Below, piece by piece: positions 22,341 through 33,691 of a DNA stretch of 64,000 nt. The notes under the pieces were generated by a model. The model saw nothing but the letters and a program-made list of their open reading frames with translations, made no database searches and had not been told where the DNA came from. The position numbers were made by a program, and so were the translations under genes. Every line of letters starts with the position of its first letter. The first letter of the stretch is position 1. The stretch is from Blasia pusilla (taxonomy: Eukaryota > Marchantiophyta > Marchantiopsida > Blasiales), in assembly GCA_050084515.1 (NCBI GenBank), contig CM114271.1, positions 12,462,001 to 12,526,000 of the forward strand, given 5' to 3'.

Positions 22341-24289
22341 TTGGGTTAACCATGTCTAAGCAATTCTAGTAGGAGGTGGTATAGAGTTAGGGATTGAAGG
22401 CTCATGCATGGATCAACAATATCACTGATGTCTTTTGATTCTAGTAGGAGCAAAGTTTTTACAACAAAATATGCAATAAAACTTTGGTATAAATGTAGAA
22501 GAATAAGAGCTACAAGGGGAAGAGATGAGAGATGAATGAGATGATGATGGAAAATGATGTGGGGATAAGTAAGTTGGAGAAGCAAGAGGAGGAAGAGGAG
22601 TGATTCCCATTCATAAGATGAGAGTTGGAAGCAAGGGTTCACATAAGATATACTAGTAAGTTGCCTCTACAATGCACGGGAAATAAAAATTTGTTTGAAG
22701 AGCTTTAGAAAGTGTATAGCCTATGAAGGGACTAATGATGTTCCATATAAATTCAGATATTTTTCTTGCTCCTTGTAACATACTTAACATTTTCTTGCTG
22801 CCCAATTGCCATGTGTCAGACAAAGAGGTGTTTGCAGATCAAGAAGGCACTCTTGAATAATAATAATATAGATGAGGATGACAAAGTTATAAGATTCATT
22901 AGTAATGGATTGAGATTATGATGAATTGGAAGAGATAGAGAGAGGGTAAGAGAATGATGGAAGAAATGTAGAGAGTGTGATGGATATATGAGTATTGGGA
23001 GGAAATTGGTGAGATGTACGATGAGGAGGGTGACCAAGAGAAGAAAATATGACCAAAGGAGGTATGTAAAAGTAAATAAGCGAGATGATGGATTGTCCAA
23101 CTCCATGTTAATGGAACCAAAAGTATACATGTCATGCAAGACAAGTGCAGATATAATGATTTGTAATAAAGTGAATGTTTAGGGATAATGGCCATAATAA
23201 AAGGAGTGGAATTCATCCATACTAGATTTAGATTGAGGAAATTAAGGCTAGAAAAACTCGAATTTATGATTTAAAATCACTAAGTTGTTTAGAAGAAGAG
23301 GAGACCTATATGATATAAAAAATAGTGACTTAGTAATATGAATTTAGAATGTTCTTAAGAAGATAGCAAATGTAGGCAACGTAGCACGACAAGTCTTGAA
23401 AAAGTGAGAATTTCAAAGATATATGAGAGAAATTGATTGAACATGACCTTGTGTACAAAAATAGGCACCTACAAAGAAGGAAAAAAAACTACAAAACCTA
23501 CTTATATGAAAACAATCGGCTTGCCAAGCCAATATTAACAAGACCAAGCACATCGATGCTTCAAGAGAAAATAACGGAGGAAATTGAAAACACCAATAAA
23601 ATGGATATAAGGAGAAAGTGAAAACCACCTACCAATAATAAATATGAACAGATAAGATCGCAATGTTGGGCCAAATATTAAGCAAAAGATTGAGATACTC
23701 AAGAGGAATCCTTTGATCCAATTGTAACCAACAATCACACTATAAAAAAAATATAAAGTGTGAAACCGTATTGAGGAATCTATGAGCATATTCATAGAAG
23801 GAAGGGATGCAAAGATCCCAAGAACTTTAACAAATCACAACATAAGTGGGAAAAAGAAAGACCCAAATTTAAGTTTGAGAAGATGATGAGTATGCAATTG
23901 AAAAGATTGGAATCTTCCATGCATATGTTCTCTCCGTCTAAAACTTCCAACTAGTGAACAATTGATATAGGTTATGCGAATTTTGTTTCATAGTATTAGG
24001 CCTAGATTAGGGCAAGTAAATTCTCCCCTAAGTGGAGAATTTGAATTTTCTTCCTTAATTTGAAATATTAGCTTATTTCCCCATATTCTATTCATTGAAA
24101 TCAAGTTTATTACATTAATTTCCAATCATGACACCTTAATGGTTATCTGATATGGATGAAAATAAAATAAATTAATGGACATATGCACCCTATAATGATG
24201 AATAGTTCAAATTATGTACCATTATAATAAATATGTAATTAGAAATTTAAATTATTTAAAATTATTTAAGAAAATCAACCTTAACCGAT
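22341..24289. other. Purine-biased spacer, no gene
   Basis: The plus strand is A/G-rich, which leaves long but low-complexity minus-strand frames rich in Leu, Ser, His and Ile (22346-23216). A CxxC-then-H pattern near 22460 on the minus strand is weakly zinc-finger-like but stands alone. I support no gene here. Confidence 0.4.
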
Positions 24290-24810
24290 CTATCACGTCT
24301 TTTAGAATAGATCGGTGAGATCTAATAAAACCCCTTCATGAGTAGTGGAGGACAGGCTCAGTAGGTCGAGGATGACCTACTGAGGCCCCGGGAAACCTGA
24401 GAGAGCACATTTCCCCTTCGTTTCGGCTCATTTGGAGCCATATTGAGGAACTTACTATTTTAGGTAAGTACCATTTTGAGTATATGATCGAGTTTCTATT
24501 TTTGATAAGTAGCCCTTGACCTCCTACATCAGGTCAAGATCCAAAGAGGTGACTTGGAAGCATAGGTTACCATGAAGAAAGTTTGGGAGAGGGGAGGGGT
24601 ATACCTCAAGGAGAGAGAGCTTGAGAGCTCATTCTTTCTTTGTTGAACCTCTTGGCATGAGGCGGCGGAGTTATTGTCTTGCTTGCCTTGTGTGTGTTAC
24701 CCAAACTTCTCATTAGGAGAGTGGGTTTGGTTTGACATTGAGAGAGACATGTGAGAGTGCACACATGTGAGAACTATGGTGTTGTGAGAGAGATTGAATC
24801 TTATTTTACA
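24290..24810 (+). repeat. Gypsy 5' LTR (left end missing)
   Basis: Aligns with 33834-34335, sharing TTTCGGCTCATTTGGAG, TTTTAGGTAAGTACCATTTT and GACCTCCTACATCAGGTCAA among many blocks. The first 130 or so bases present in the 3' LTR (33706-33833) are absent; AT-rich unrelated DNA lies there instead. It ends near TTATTTTACA, where the leader begins. Confidence 0.85.
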
Positions 24811-26373
24811 AAGAGAGAATGAGTGAGTGAGAGAGCTTCGTGGGGAAGCTCGCTGGTCACTCGCTGGTTTTGCAGGTTGGGGATCGTATCCCCCGTTCAG
24901 TAGTTCATGGGAGTGCTTACCGGAGCAAGAGCCGCTTACTTGTGATGTTTCCTTTGCCGATTTTTTGTGTGGAAGAGTGGCGCACGAAAGCGCTGCCCAA
25001 TTTTTGATAGGGATTGAGTATGGGAGCAGGTTGCCCTATGCCGGTGCTCTTAGAAGCACCATGTAGCTTGCTGATTTGTATTTTCACAGGGTTTATATTT
25101 TGGTTGAGAGAAATCAGCGCAGCAGCGCTGCCAAATTTTATGTAGGAGAAAGAGACATTGGGCTTTACGACAATCTCCATCAATTTTTACTGGAATCTTT
25201 GATTCAAAATATTTTTTGATGTCATCGTAGATCATGAAGTTGTGCACGCTGTGCAATAGATGGTGTGCAATTTGGAGTTGCGAGCAAAGAGTTATGCTCA
25301 ATCTTGCAAAATTGCCATTGCTAGGCAATTTTTAAGGTTAAATTGTTCAAACCCTAAACCAGCCGCCACGTCGGCGGCGGCTGTCGCCGTCATAGTCACC
25401 GTAAACAATTTCTCATCAATGATCAATTGTCACCCTCAATGGTCAACCATCAATTGTCATTGTCTACGTTTGGCCATCACCATCAACCGTCCACCGTCGG
25501 CCGCCGCCGAGCGCTACTCAGAGCCGCGTTCATCCGTTGTCCACCCTTTGGTTGCCATTGCAGCCATTATGGAGTGGAGGGTCTTCCACGACGATGGTTG
25601 ATTCTCTGACTTGCTTCGCCACCACATACTTTGTTTTGGCCGCCACTGTCATCGCAATTTCGTCATCAACCACTGATGGCACATGACCTCAGGTTATGGT
25701 GTTTGAGTTTTCATTTCATGCTGCTATGTGGTGATTGGTAGCCGCTCGACGACGATTGAGTATCGTGCTGTGATGCCCTTAGCCGCAACGCGCCACCGAT
25801 TGTTGCATCGTGCCGCTCGTGGCCGCACCGCACCGTCTCGATCGCGGAGCCGCTCATTCACTAAGGAGCAGAGCGTGTGAATTGCTGATTGAGGAGGGTA
25901 TGCCGCCAAATGCCGCACTCCATTCTCGAGTGTCGTGTCGTTTGTAGCCGTTCCGTGCCGCCAATGCCGCATCGGACCGTTGGACCTGCACCGCACACCA
26001 AGGAGGTTTGAGCGGCGTGAGTACAAGAGGAGTAGGACTTGTTGATTGGAGGAGTGTGGGATGTCCAGAGTTGAGGATGGTTTGTTGATGAGACGATAGA
26101 TCAGTGATTTTCCGTACCACGCTGCTTGTTGCCGCATAGCACACATCTCAGTGAGAGAGTGTAGATTGAGTGCCCCATGTTTAGTTTGAGTGATTGAGGG
26201 ATTACTCACGAGATTGAGAGTGATCATGCGAGAGGGGCACGAGGGCCATCACGGTGTCCTTTCAGGATTTTGAGAGGCGAGGTAGTGGACTTGAGAGTAG
26301 CTCTTGAGGGTTTACCCGAAGTGGTGCAAGGTTTCAAGGGTCTCCACGTGAGAGACCACCTCAATCTCCTTCT
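24811..26373 (+). other. Gypsy leader region
   Basis: About 1.5 kb between 5' LTR and gag with no conserved domain. It includes a CG-rich stretch of CCGCCG-like triplets (25360-25560). Gypsy elements of this size often have a long untranslated leader. Small frames here do not match any element protein. Confidence 0.5.
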
Positions 26374-27535
26374 ATGTCATCTTCAGACCAGGAGGAGCGT
26401 ATAGAGGAGTGTGTGAGTGATCCACCGTACACATTGAGTGGTCCTACCAGTTGGGCGTACGAGATGGACGACCGGGATAGAAGACCGCGTAAGTTTTCGG
26501 GTGCTGTAAGCACTATAGAGCTACACAACTTCATTGCGGAGTTTAGGAGTTGGTGTGACTCACAACGGGCTAGGAACTCTAGAGAGTTCAAACCGTTTAC
26601 AACATGGAAAGGTATGTTCCAGCATTTAGAGGGGGAGCCCATGGACGATTACCATGAGTTCTCCCACAGATATGCCCAGGAGATTGAGGCATGGCAACTC
26701 TACTCTGACCCACACTATTTGTCATGGATGGAGACATTCCCAAATGAGGAGGAGGACTCAGGAGAGGCTAATTCCTCTTCCACTAGTGATGTTTTAGGAG
26801 GGGTCACTCGCACTGGAGCAGTTGCACCGTCTAGTCGGGTTCATCCCAGGTTCAACCCTGTGGTTGAGTTCTTTGTTGAGTTGAGGGCGAGCTACCAAGG
26901 GGTACGGACCGAGAAGTTGCGGAGCATCCATGACGTCCAAAGGATTCCGGGTGAGAGTTTGCATGAGGCTTACACTTGCTTGCGCCGGTTGATCAACGTC
27001 ACTCAGGAGGTGACAGAGGCTCAGGCTATCTAGTCATGGTACGCGATGTTGGAGCGGACCCTACGGACACGAGTGCGGGAGGGGATGCTCCTTATGAACA
27101 CCTCCCCTATGTTGAGAGATATTTTAAGGACCACCGAGAACATTGAGCGCAACATGGCAGAGGAGAGCATAGCCACCATGGGTTCTCTGCGAGAGCAGTC
27201 ATGATTGTCTACACCACCTGTGCAACGTGGACTCCGAGTCCACGTTTGCTGTACAGGTGGCAGCACGAGCTGTTAGAGGATATCGGGAGGCCATGCCACA
27301 GAGACTTGCGCCTTCATATGCGGCTCAGCAGCAACTGCCTACGATTACTTGTTGGTCATATGGTGGAGTCCGTCATCAGTGTGATTGCACTCGTCAGGGC
27401 CATGGACGTGTGCCTGAGTATGGAGGAGGAGATGGTGCTGCACCAGGAGGTTATTAGTGTGACTATTGTCAAAGGTATCGTCACACACACGCCAGGTGTT
27501 TCAGTTTACATCCTGAGTTATGTCCGGACCAAGGG
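26374..27535 (+). pseudogene. Gypsy gag and zinc knuckle
   Basis: An ATG at 26374 opens a 219-codon frame with acidic and serine-rich stretches and the gag-like segment FFVELRASYQGVRTEKLRS and RIPGESLHEAYTCLRRLI. A TAG at 27031-27033 stops it, but SWYAMLERTLRTRVREGML continues in the same frame. After a frameshift, CDYCQRYRHT at about 27459-27490 marks a CCHC knuckle whose last positions are disturbed by a small indel. It packages RNA in active relatives. The call rests on position, composition and the knuckle. Confidence 0.7.
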
Positions 27536-28043
27536 CCAGAAAGGGCACCAAAGCGAGTAGTCGGTCCGGGTGGGCCTAGAGATCGTGCACGCAGGTGGTC
27601 TCGTTGGAAGACGAGGAGCTGGAGTTGCCTGACAAGGTGGTGGAGCTGTCCATGGAGGAGGTAGAGTCCCACCACCTAGACGCGTTGAGGGAGACGCTAG
27701 GCGTGAGGCTAGGATGGCTGCTCAGATACATCAGCTACATGAGCAGATTGTCGCTATGGCATTGAGTTTACCCGATGTCGGATCCATAGCATCGACATCA
27801 TATGGAGCAGCCAGAGATGTGGAGGATCCTGGTTGGATGTGCGGGGTTGCCCAGATGGAGGCCGCCGTAGTTGTGATGCGTGGAGCAGCCGCAGAGTTGG
27901 ATCCAGAGCGAGGGGAAGCCAAGAAAAAAACTAGGCCTCCTTTGTCTTTCACGTTGTCTGAGGTGATGAGGACCCCATTGATGGGTCCTTATCAAAGTTC
28001 CTAGAGAGTTGGTGATGTTGTTGGTGTGTAGGCATGGAGGGCT

Positions 28044-28790
28044 ATGGGAGAAGCAAGTGCAACGACTCCTATTGCTGATGCTCAGGAGAGGCATGTGTCG
28101 AGCATGTTGTTGGTGGCGGCCTCCGTTGTGTACCGCGCTCCTTTATTTTTTGCTTCCGATGTTATGACGTTGGAAGGTACGCCCGCCGAGGTTTTTCAGC
28201 TGGCCGCTACGCTATGTGAGCGTGGAGTTGGAGTTCTTGCATCATGTTCAGAGGTGATTGCAGAGGAGGTGATGGACCTGCCCTTGGAGCGGATGCTCGG
28301 GCCGTCCACGTCAGATTCATGGCAGGTTGCGGCTGCTAGGATGGCGAAGATGCCCGCTAGACCCGTGATAGAGCGTGCCATGACTTCTCCTGGTGTTGTG
28401 TTTTTGGATAACCGAGGAGAAGTCTTCCAGTTGGTGAGTCTCGGAGGTAGAGCTTTTAGTCTGCAGCCCGTCTTGTTGGATTCAAGAGCGCAACCCTTGA
28501 TGTTGGGGAAAGCGTCATTCAGAGGATTGGGCTTCACGAGAGCCGATGTGGAGCGTTGTCCATTCCAGATACAAACATCCTTGGGTGGAGTGAGTACCAC
28601 ACAGTATATCACCAGTCATGAGGTCGTAGTGAGGATTCGCCCGAGACATCCTACAGATGAGTCCATGGTGCAAGCCAAGGCGATAGTGACTGATGTAGAG
28701 TCCTACAACGTCTTGGTTGGTGGAGCAGTGTTATACCCGATGGGGTTTTCCCTAGATTACTGGGAGGAGTCAGCATCCTACAAATGGTAG
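28044..28790 (+). pseudogene. Gypsy aspartic protease
   Basis: A 248-codon open frame from an ATG. The protease core is VLLDSRAQPLMLGKASFRGL (from about 28470), followed by FQIQTSLGG and VTDVESYNVLVGGAVLYPMG, the flap and C-terminal parts of a retropepsin. The usual D-S/T-G-A active site reads D-S-R-A, so the glycine is lost and the enzyme should be dead. The frame ends near SYKW with a stop where relatives continue into the next pol domain. The N-terminal half has no known domain. Confidence 0.75.
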
Positions 28791-28849
28791 TCAGATGATG
28801 GGTGCCTTAGCTCATTACCCGCTTGATGCAGAGGTGCAGTGATCAAGCG

Positions 28850-29160
28850 ACGGCCGAGAGAGATGGCCACCTCAGCAGCATTTAGCAGTGTCATCACTTG
28901 GCCTAGTGATCTGATTGAGGGACTTGTCCATGCATGAGATTTTCTTGTTCCTGACATTTCTATGGAGAGGAGTGACATAGTAGCCGCATCAGTCCGTGGA
29001 GGAGAGGTGCCGCTTTGGGCTCAACTGAGGAGCTCCGACCCTTAGCCACTGAGCATGTGCAGACCGCGTGGAGTGAGACGCTTGCACTAGAGTGTGACGG
29101 GTGAGAGGAACCCAAGATAGGCAAGAGTTCTGCTATAACCCCTTTGCACACCACCCCAAT
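28850..29160 (+). other. Linker between protease and methyltransferase
   Basis: Broken frame reading MATSAAFSSVITWPSDLIEG, VRGGEVPLWAQLRS and, nearer the methyltransferase, TPIIWCIPEQGI. It appears to be continuous polyprotein that joins the protease to the methyltransferase; stops interrupt it. Confidence 0.5.
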
Positions 29161-29164
29161 TATA

Positions 29165-30130
29165 TGGTGCATCCCAGAACAGGGTATTCGGGTGTTGGAT
29201 CTCTTTGGGGTGATCAACACTAGGTTAGCTGTTGTTTTGCACGCTCGAGTGTGCATGCAGCAGTACCTATATGTGAAGATTGATGATGTTGCGAGGCACG
29301 CTTCACTTCACCATATGGCGTTGTTATGCCTCTATTTTCATGACTTGTTGTCTCCGTCCACCATTCACGGTTACTAGAGTTCCTTACCGAGGGACATTTC
29401 ATTGTTGGGGGCGCAGGACTTGGAGCGAGTAGGGACCATAGACTTGGTTATTTCTGGTTGGCCGTATCAGGGCCAATCGAGTGTTGGACGAGGTAGCGGG
29501 TTAGCTAACACTTGGTCCAGGTTGTTTTGGGAGATGATGCGGATCTTGCGACATTTACATGAGCATCAGCCTCGTTCTCCAGCATACATTTGGAGAATGT
29601 GCCAATTTTAGGCAATTCGAGGTCCCGCGTGGTGACGAGTGCACATCAGGTGCGTGCATGGATCGGCTGGTAGTGTTGTTAGATGTGGCGAGTATAGGTT
29701 CTAGAGCACACCGCCCGCGTCTTTGGTGGACCAACTTGGTACCACATGAGGTGTTGTAGAGGGCTTTTGCGAGAGTGGAGCGTCCCTCCGATTTGTTGGT
29801 GGTTCTATATTGGATCCGGGCCGTCAATCATAGGCAGTGAGGCACGATGATCGATCGCCGTTGACTGTGGTCAATAGGATTGGCATGCCATGAGCAGCCT
29901 TTCACACATTTATGAGTTTTCCTGCTTCCTATGCATTCAAGGAGGCCGGACTTGGCTTGGTTTGGGATGACCAAGTACAAAAGTTGGTGGAGCCCAGCAC
30001 CGATGAGCGAGAGCGAGCGATGGGATTCCCCACATGAGTGACAGCAGTACTATCACTATCGGAGGCATTACGACGTCATGTCTTGACTCAGGCCTTGGAC
30101 CTGAAATGCTTGATATGGATTTTCAGCTAA
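29165..30130 (+). pseudogene. C5 cytosine DNA methyltransferase domain in gypsy pol
   Basis: Conserved motifs appear in canonical order. Motif I at 29192 reads VLDLFGVINTRLA (relatives have glycines where V and R stand). QQYLYVKIDDVARHAS fits the motif II/III region. Motif IV at 29444-29475 reads IDLVISGWPYQGQS, with tyrosine (TAT, 29465-29467) in place of the catalytic cysteine of P-C-Q. GSGLANTWSRLFWEMMRIL follows, as in C5 enzymes. Motif VI (E-N-V) is in the next frame at about 29592 after a one-base loss. Motif VIII is SRAHRPRLWWTNL at 29700. Motifs IX/X give TDERERAMGFPT at about 29999. The S-x-A-H-R-x-R block and motif order resemble DNMT3-type rather than the permuted DRM type. Active relatives would methylate cytosines. 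This copy cannot, given the lost cysteine, several stops (29374, 29609, 30035 region) and frameshifts. Confidence 0.85.
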
Positions 30131-30181
30131 GAAGTAGCTGAGCAACGTCGTTTGAGGATGCGATAGATCACAAAAGTTGCG

Positions 30182-31222
30182 TTGGTGAGCCCCATGCCTA
30201 TCGAGACGGTTGAGGCAGTGGCTGGGGGCGAGACCCGAGGAGATCGACATACCAAGGGTTATCGGGAGAGACACCCTTGGACTTCTTGGGATGTTTTGCA
30301 GGTACGCCAGGAGATGATAGCCACAACATTGAGCGTGGTTCCGAGTATTGCACGTGGAAATGAGAGTTCTATTGTCCAAGACGGGGTTGCACCATAGCAA
30401 CCACCGACATCCGCACCGGAGAGTCCTACCGTAGTCACGATGGAGACTTGGGAGCTAGATATGGGCCCTCAGTTGACAAGAGGAGAGCGGCGTCGGATAC
30501 ACCAATTCCTTAGGAGTTATAGGAGTTGTTTTGCATTTAGTATGCATGATTTGGATACGCTGAAGGGTCGAGGGATCCGCATTGAGTTATCGAGTGACAC
30601 GCCGATCTTCCGAGGATCCTACAGGTACAATGACATGGAGAGGGCTCTGATTCAGAGTAGGAGCCAGGACTTAGTTGGAGCAGGACTAGTGGAGATGTCG
30701 CATGGAGAGTATGCATCTACCACTGTCATGCCCTTCAAGAAGGATATGCATGGCAACTGGACGGATAGGCGAATGTGTGGAGATTACCGACCTATCAATC
30801 TACAGACGAAGTCTGATAAGTATGCCATGCCCATCCCTGAGGAGATCTTTGATACGATTGGGCATGCAAAGGTCTTCAGTTCATTGGATTTGCGAGCTAG
30901 ATACCATCGGCTGCCTATCAGATTGGAGGACAGGAAAAAGATGACATTTTGGGGCATCGATCCTCACGGGAAGGATTGTTTGTACCAGTGGCGGTTCTTA
31001 CCATTCGGGTTAAAGAACGCCCCGGTTGAGTTTCAGAGAGTCATGGATAGGATCTTGGCAGGTCTGGATTTTGCTAGGTGTTATATTGATGACATCGTAG
31101 TCTTTAGTGCCATGGTTGAGGAGCATGAGCGACATCTAGAGGAGGTATTTTGACGATTTCAGTTACATGGGCTGAAGCTACATCCACACAAGTGCAAGTT
31201 CTTCTACGACCAGATTGAGTAC
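30182..31222 (+). pseudogene. Gypsy reverse transcriptase
   Basis: A 237-codon frame from 30440 contains nearly all RT blocks: ELSSDTPIFRGSYRY, STTVMPFKKDMHGNW, RMCGDYRPINLQTKSDKYAM, VFSSLDLRARYHRLPI, QWRFLPFGLKNAPVEFQRVM and the catalytic CYIDDIVVFS. A TGA at 31151-31153 interrupts it and RFQLHGLKLHPHKCKFF continues in frame. An upstream piece (30182-30397) is the connector from the methyltransferase. The catalytic core itself is intact. Confidence 0.93.
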
Positions 31223-32150
31223 TTGGGTCATACAATATACCTTGGGGACCTTGGTGTGCAGCAGACAAATGTAGAGGCTATTTCACATATTCCACGTCCT
31301 ACAGATGTGAGTCGAGTTCGTGCATTCATGGGATTGGCAAACTTCTATCGACGGTACGTCAAGGGGTTCAGTTCGATTGCAAAGCCGCTAACCTTGATGA
31401 CCAAGGTGGATCATGAGTGGCATTGGGGGGATGAGCAAGAGAGAGCATTTCAGATGCTCAAGGACAGATTGACGTCCACGCCCATATTGAGGAGATCAAT
31501 CAGGGGGCATCCTTTCCAATTGCATACCGATTGAAGCATGTTGGGGCTTACATCCGTGCTCACCCAACATGATGATGATGGTAGAGAGTTCATGGTGGCT
31601 TATGCTAGTCGCTCGAACAACACTGCAGAGGCAAAGTATAGCTTGTATGAGGGTGAGTGCTTGGCTGCAGTGTGGCTATCGCATATTTCAGATGTTATCT
31701 ATTCGGCAATCCCTTTACCATCATTACTGATCATCAGCCACTTAAGTGGTTGATGGAGTCCGACAAGCTTACAAGGAAGCTTGCAAGGTGGGCTCTTCTG
31801 TTGCAGGAGTATGACTTCCAGATGGTGCATAGACGTGGGATGCTCAACCAAGATGCATATGGTTTGAGCCGTAACCCATGCCCAAGTCAGCGAGATGTGA
31901 CTAGAGCTCGTTGGCATGGTGAGAGTGATGAGGAGTTGGTGCGAGGATGGCATGCATCAACCTATTTGGGCTTATTGGCTATGGAGAGCCAGATTGCTGA
32001 GACTTCAATGGCGAGGTTTGATGGAGAGTCCTTAGATCCAGAGGCCGGTGAGGAGACGATAAGTGGTCAAGACATTCACGACGATGGAGTGGTCTTGGAG
32101 TACCTGCGTATTGGCAGCATCGCGAGCACAGTGGGTACTAGAGAGCGGGG
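31223..32150 (+). pseudogene. Gypsy RNase H
   Basis: The RT thumb and RNase H follow in frame: RVRAFMGLANFYRRYVKGFS, HEWHWGDEQERAFQMLKD, FQLHTD with a stop at 31532, then VAYASRSNNTAEAKYSLYEG and, after a frameshift near 31680, FTIITDHQPLKWLMES, EYDFQMVHRRGMLNQDA and GLSRNPC. These are the characteristic blocks of the Ty3/gypsy RNase H. The stop directly after the first catalytic aspartate region and the shift make it non-functional. Confidence 0.9.
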
Positions 32151-33181
32151 TCGGATCCTACAGCGAGCCAGACGGTTCCGGTGGGAGGGCACACATGTGT
32201 TGCGAGTGTGGGAGGATAGTAGAGTGCGTGTAGTGCCTCATCCTTTGCAGAGAGCACGTTTGGTGCGTCATGCCCACGAGGAGTTGGATCATTTTGGAGT
32301 GAAGCGGACGTACAACTTGCTCCAGATTCAATATTGGTGGCGAGGCATGCAAACTGACGTTCAGCAGTTTGTTGCTAGATGCATGGTGTGTGATCGAGTC
32401 TGAGCATCGTTCAATGCTGCAACTCCACAATTGCATCCACTTCCGATCATGAGTTTAGGTTATAGATGGATTCTGGATTTTGCAGGACCTTTGCCTTTGA
32501 CAGAGCACCATAGTCGTTATGTGTTGGTGATGGTTGAGCACTTCTCGAAGTGAATAGAGTTGGTTACATTGCCTGACAAAGCGAGTGAGGTAGTAGCATA
32601 TGCCTTCCTAGATTGAGTGTTGAGTCATTATGGCGCACCAGCTGAGGTTTTGACAGACCCTACCCTAGTCTGTCAACACCTCAGAGTTCCTTGAGGAGTT
32701 TCAGGCCTTGTATGATCAAGCACTGCTCGACCACCGCACTACTTCGCTAGATCATCTTGAGGCAGATGGACTAGCGGAGCGGGTTGTGCAGACGGTGAAG
32801 AGAGGACTACGCAAGTATGGCTTGTAGAGAGGTCACCTAGGAGATTTGGACCTTTACTTGCTGTGGTTGGCGATGGGATACAAAAGGCAGGCATCCTTAG
32901 CGCCTTTCTCACCGTACTTGTTGCTTTATGGTCGAGAGCCAGATTTACATACGGCCATTCGTCAAGATACTGGTGAGGTGTTGAACCTTGATGACCCTGA
33001 TGTATGGATACAATCATGTTCTCAAAGGGCTCAGTTGTTTCGGAGAGTAATGCCCATGGCGTTTGAGAACTTGACGATTGCGCAACATCGGGATACGTTG
33101 AGGTATGCGACTATTCGAGGAGGTGCTTATCGACCTACTATCTTGAGGTTTCATCAGGGAGATTATGTCTACTTGCACTAG
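32151..33181 (+). pseudogene. Gypsy integrase
   Basis: The zinc-binding region LVRHAHEELDHFGVKRTYNL then MQTDVQQFVARCMVCDRV shows the H-H-C-C set. After a TGA at 32401, PIMSLGYRWILDFAGPLPLT and RYVLVMVEHFSK carry the first catalytic aspartate, and EVLTDP the second region. The core is then broken by frameshifts. The C-terminal part in another frame (32846-33181) has SPYLLLYGREPDL and RFHQGDYVYLH, the usual GPY-like end of a gypsy integrase. Integration activity is lost. Confidence 0.88.
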
Positions 33182-33523
33182 ATGGAACCCACAACGTTGG
33201 ATGTGATTGTAGGGCGCACCATCTTGAGATTGCGTGAGGTTTTCCCATCCGGTGTTCTCTTATTGGAGGGACGCGATGGTATGGTTTGGAAGGACCATGT
33301 GCATAACTGTGCGCCATCTCATCTTCCGAACATTAAAGGAACAATTGATCCGAGCTTAGCAATAATTCGTGCAAGCTTGCGGTGTATGTTGTGTGGTTCC
33401 GCCCGTGATGCAGCCACTATGCTAGTCTGTGATGGGTGTTCGAGAGGATGGCATATGGCATGTTTGACGCCACTTCTCACTAGGTTTCCTTAAGGACAAT
33501 GGATGTGTCCCAGATGTACATAG
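33182..33523 (+). pseudogene. PHD finger at end of gypsy pol
   Basis: After the integrase end, the frame continues VIVGRTILRLREVFPSGVLL and then CMLCGSARDAATMLVCDGC, GWHMACLTPLL and, past a TAA stop, GQWMCPRC (33383-33517). The spacing C-x2-C, C-x2-C, H-x4-C, C-x2-C with the W before the histidine is a canonical C4HC3 PHD finger. PHD fingers commonly bind histone H3 tails, so an intact version could guide integration or methylation to given chromatin; that is inference. The stop (TAA where CAA would fit) makes this copy truncated before its last two cysteines. The frame ends at TAG 33521-33523. Confidence 0.85.
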
Positions 33524-33691
33524 AGTAGGTAGTTCTACATTCCGACTTGTGTCTATGATATGGATGACAAGAAGGCGACTAACGATGGGGCCACATGAGC
33601 ACCTGGCCTTCTTGCTCTTAGCGTCCCAGAGATGTATGTCATGGTAGGTAGAGATAGATGGCTATGAGGAGTTAGAGGAACCTAACCACCA

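Noticed and set aside
22420-22500. Single zinc-finger-like CxxC...H pattern
   Set aside because: Isolated, in biased sequence, with no transposase or other domain around it.
22346-23216. Minus-strand frames of about 60-107 codons rich in Leu, Ser, Ile and His
   Set aside because: They come from purine bias of the plus strand; low complexity, mutually overlapping and without domains.
25260-25601. Ala/Val- and Pro-rich frames in the gypsy leader
   Set aside because: Produced by the CCGCCG-rich stretch, with no conservation visible.
28196-28612. Minus-strand frame opposite the gypsy protease
   Set aside because: Shadow of the well-supported plus-strand protease frame.
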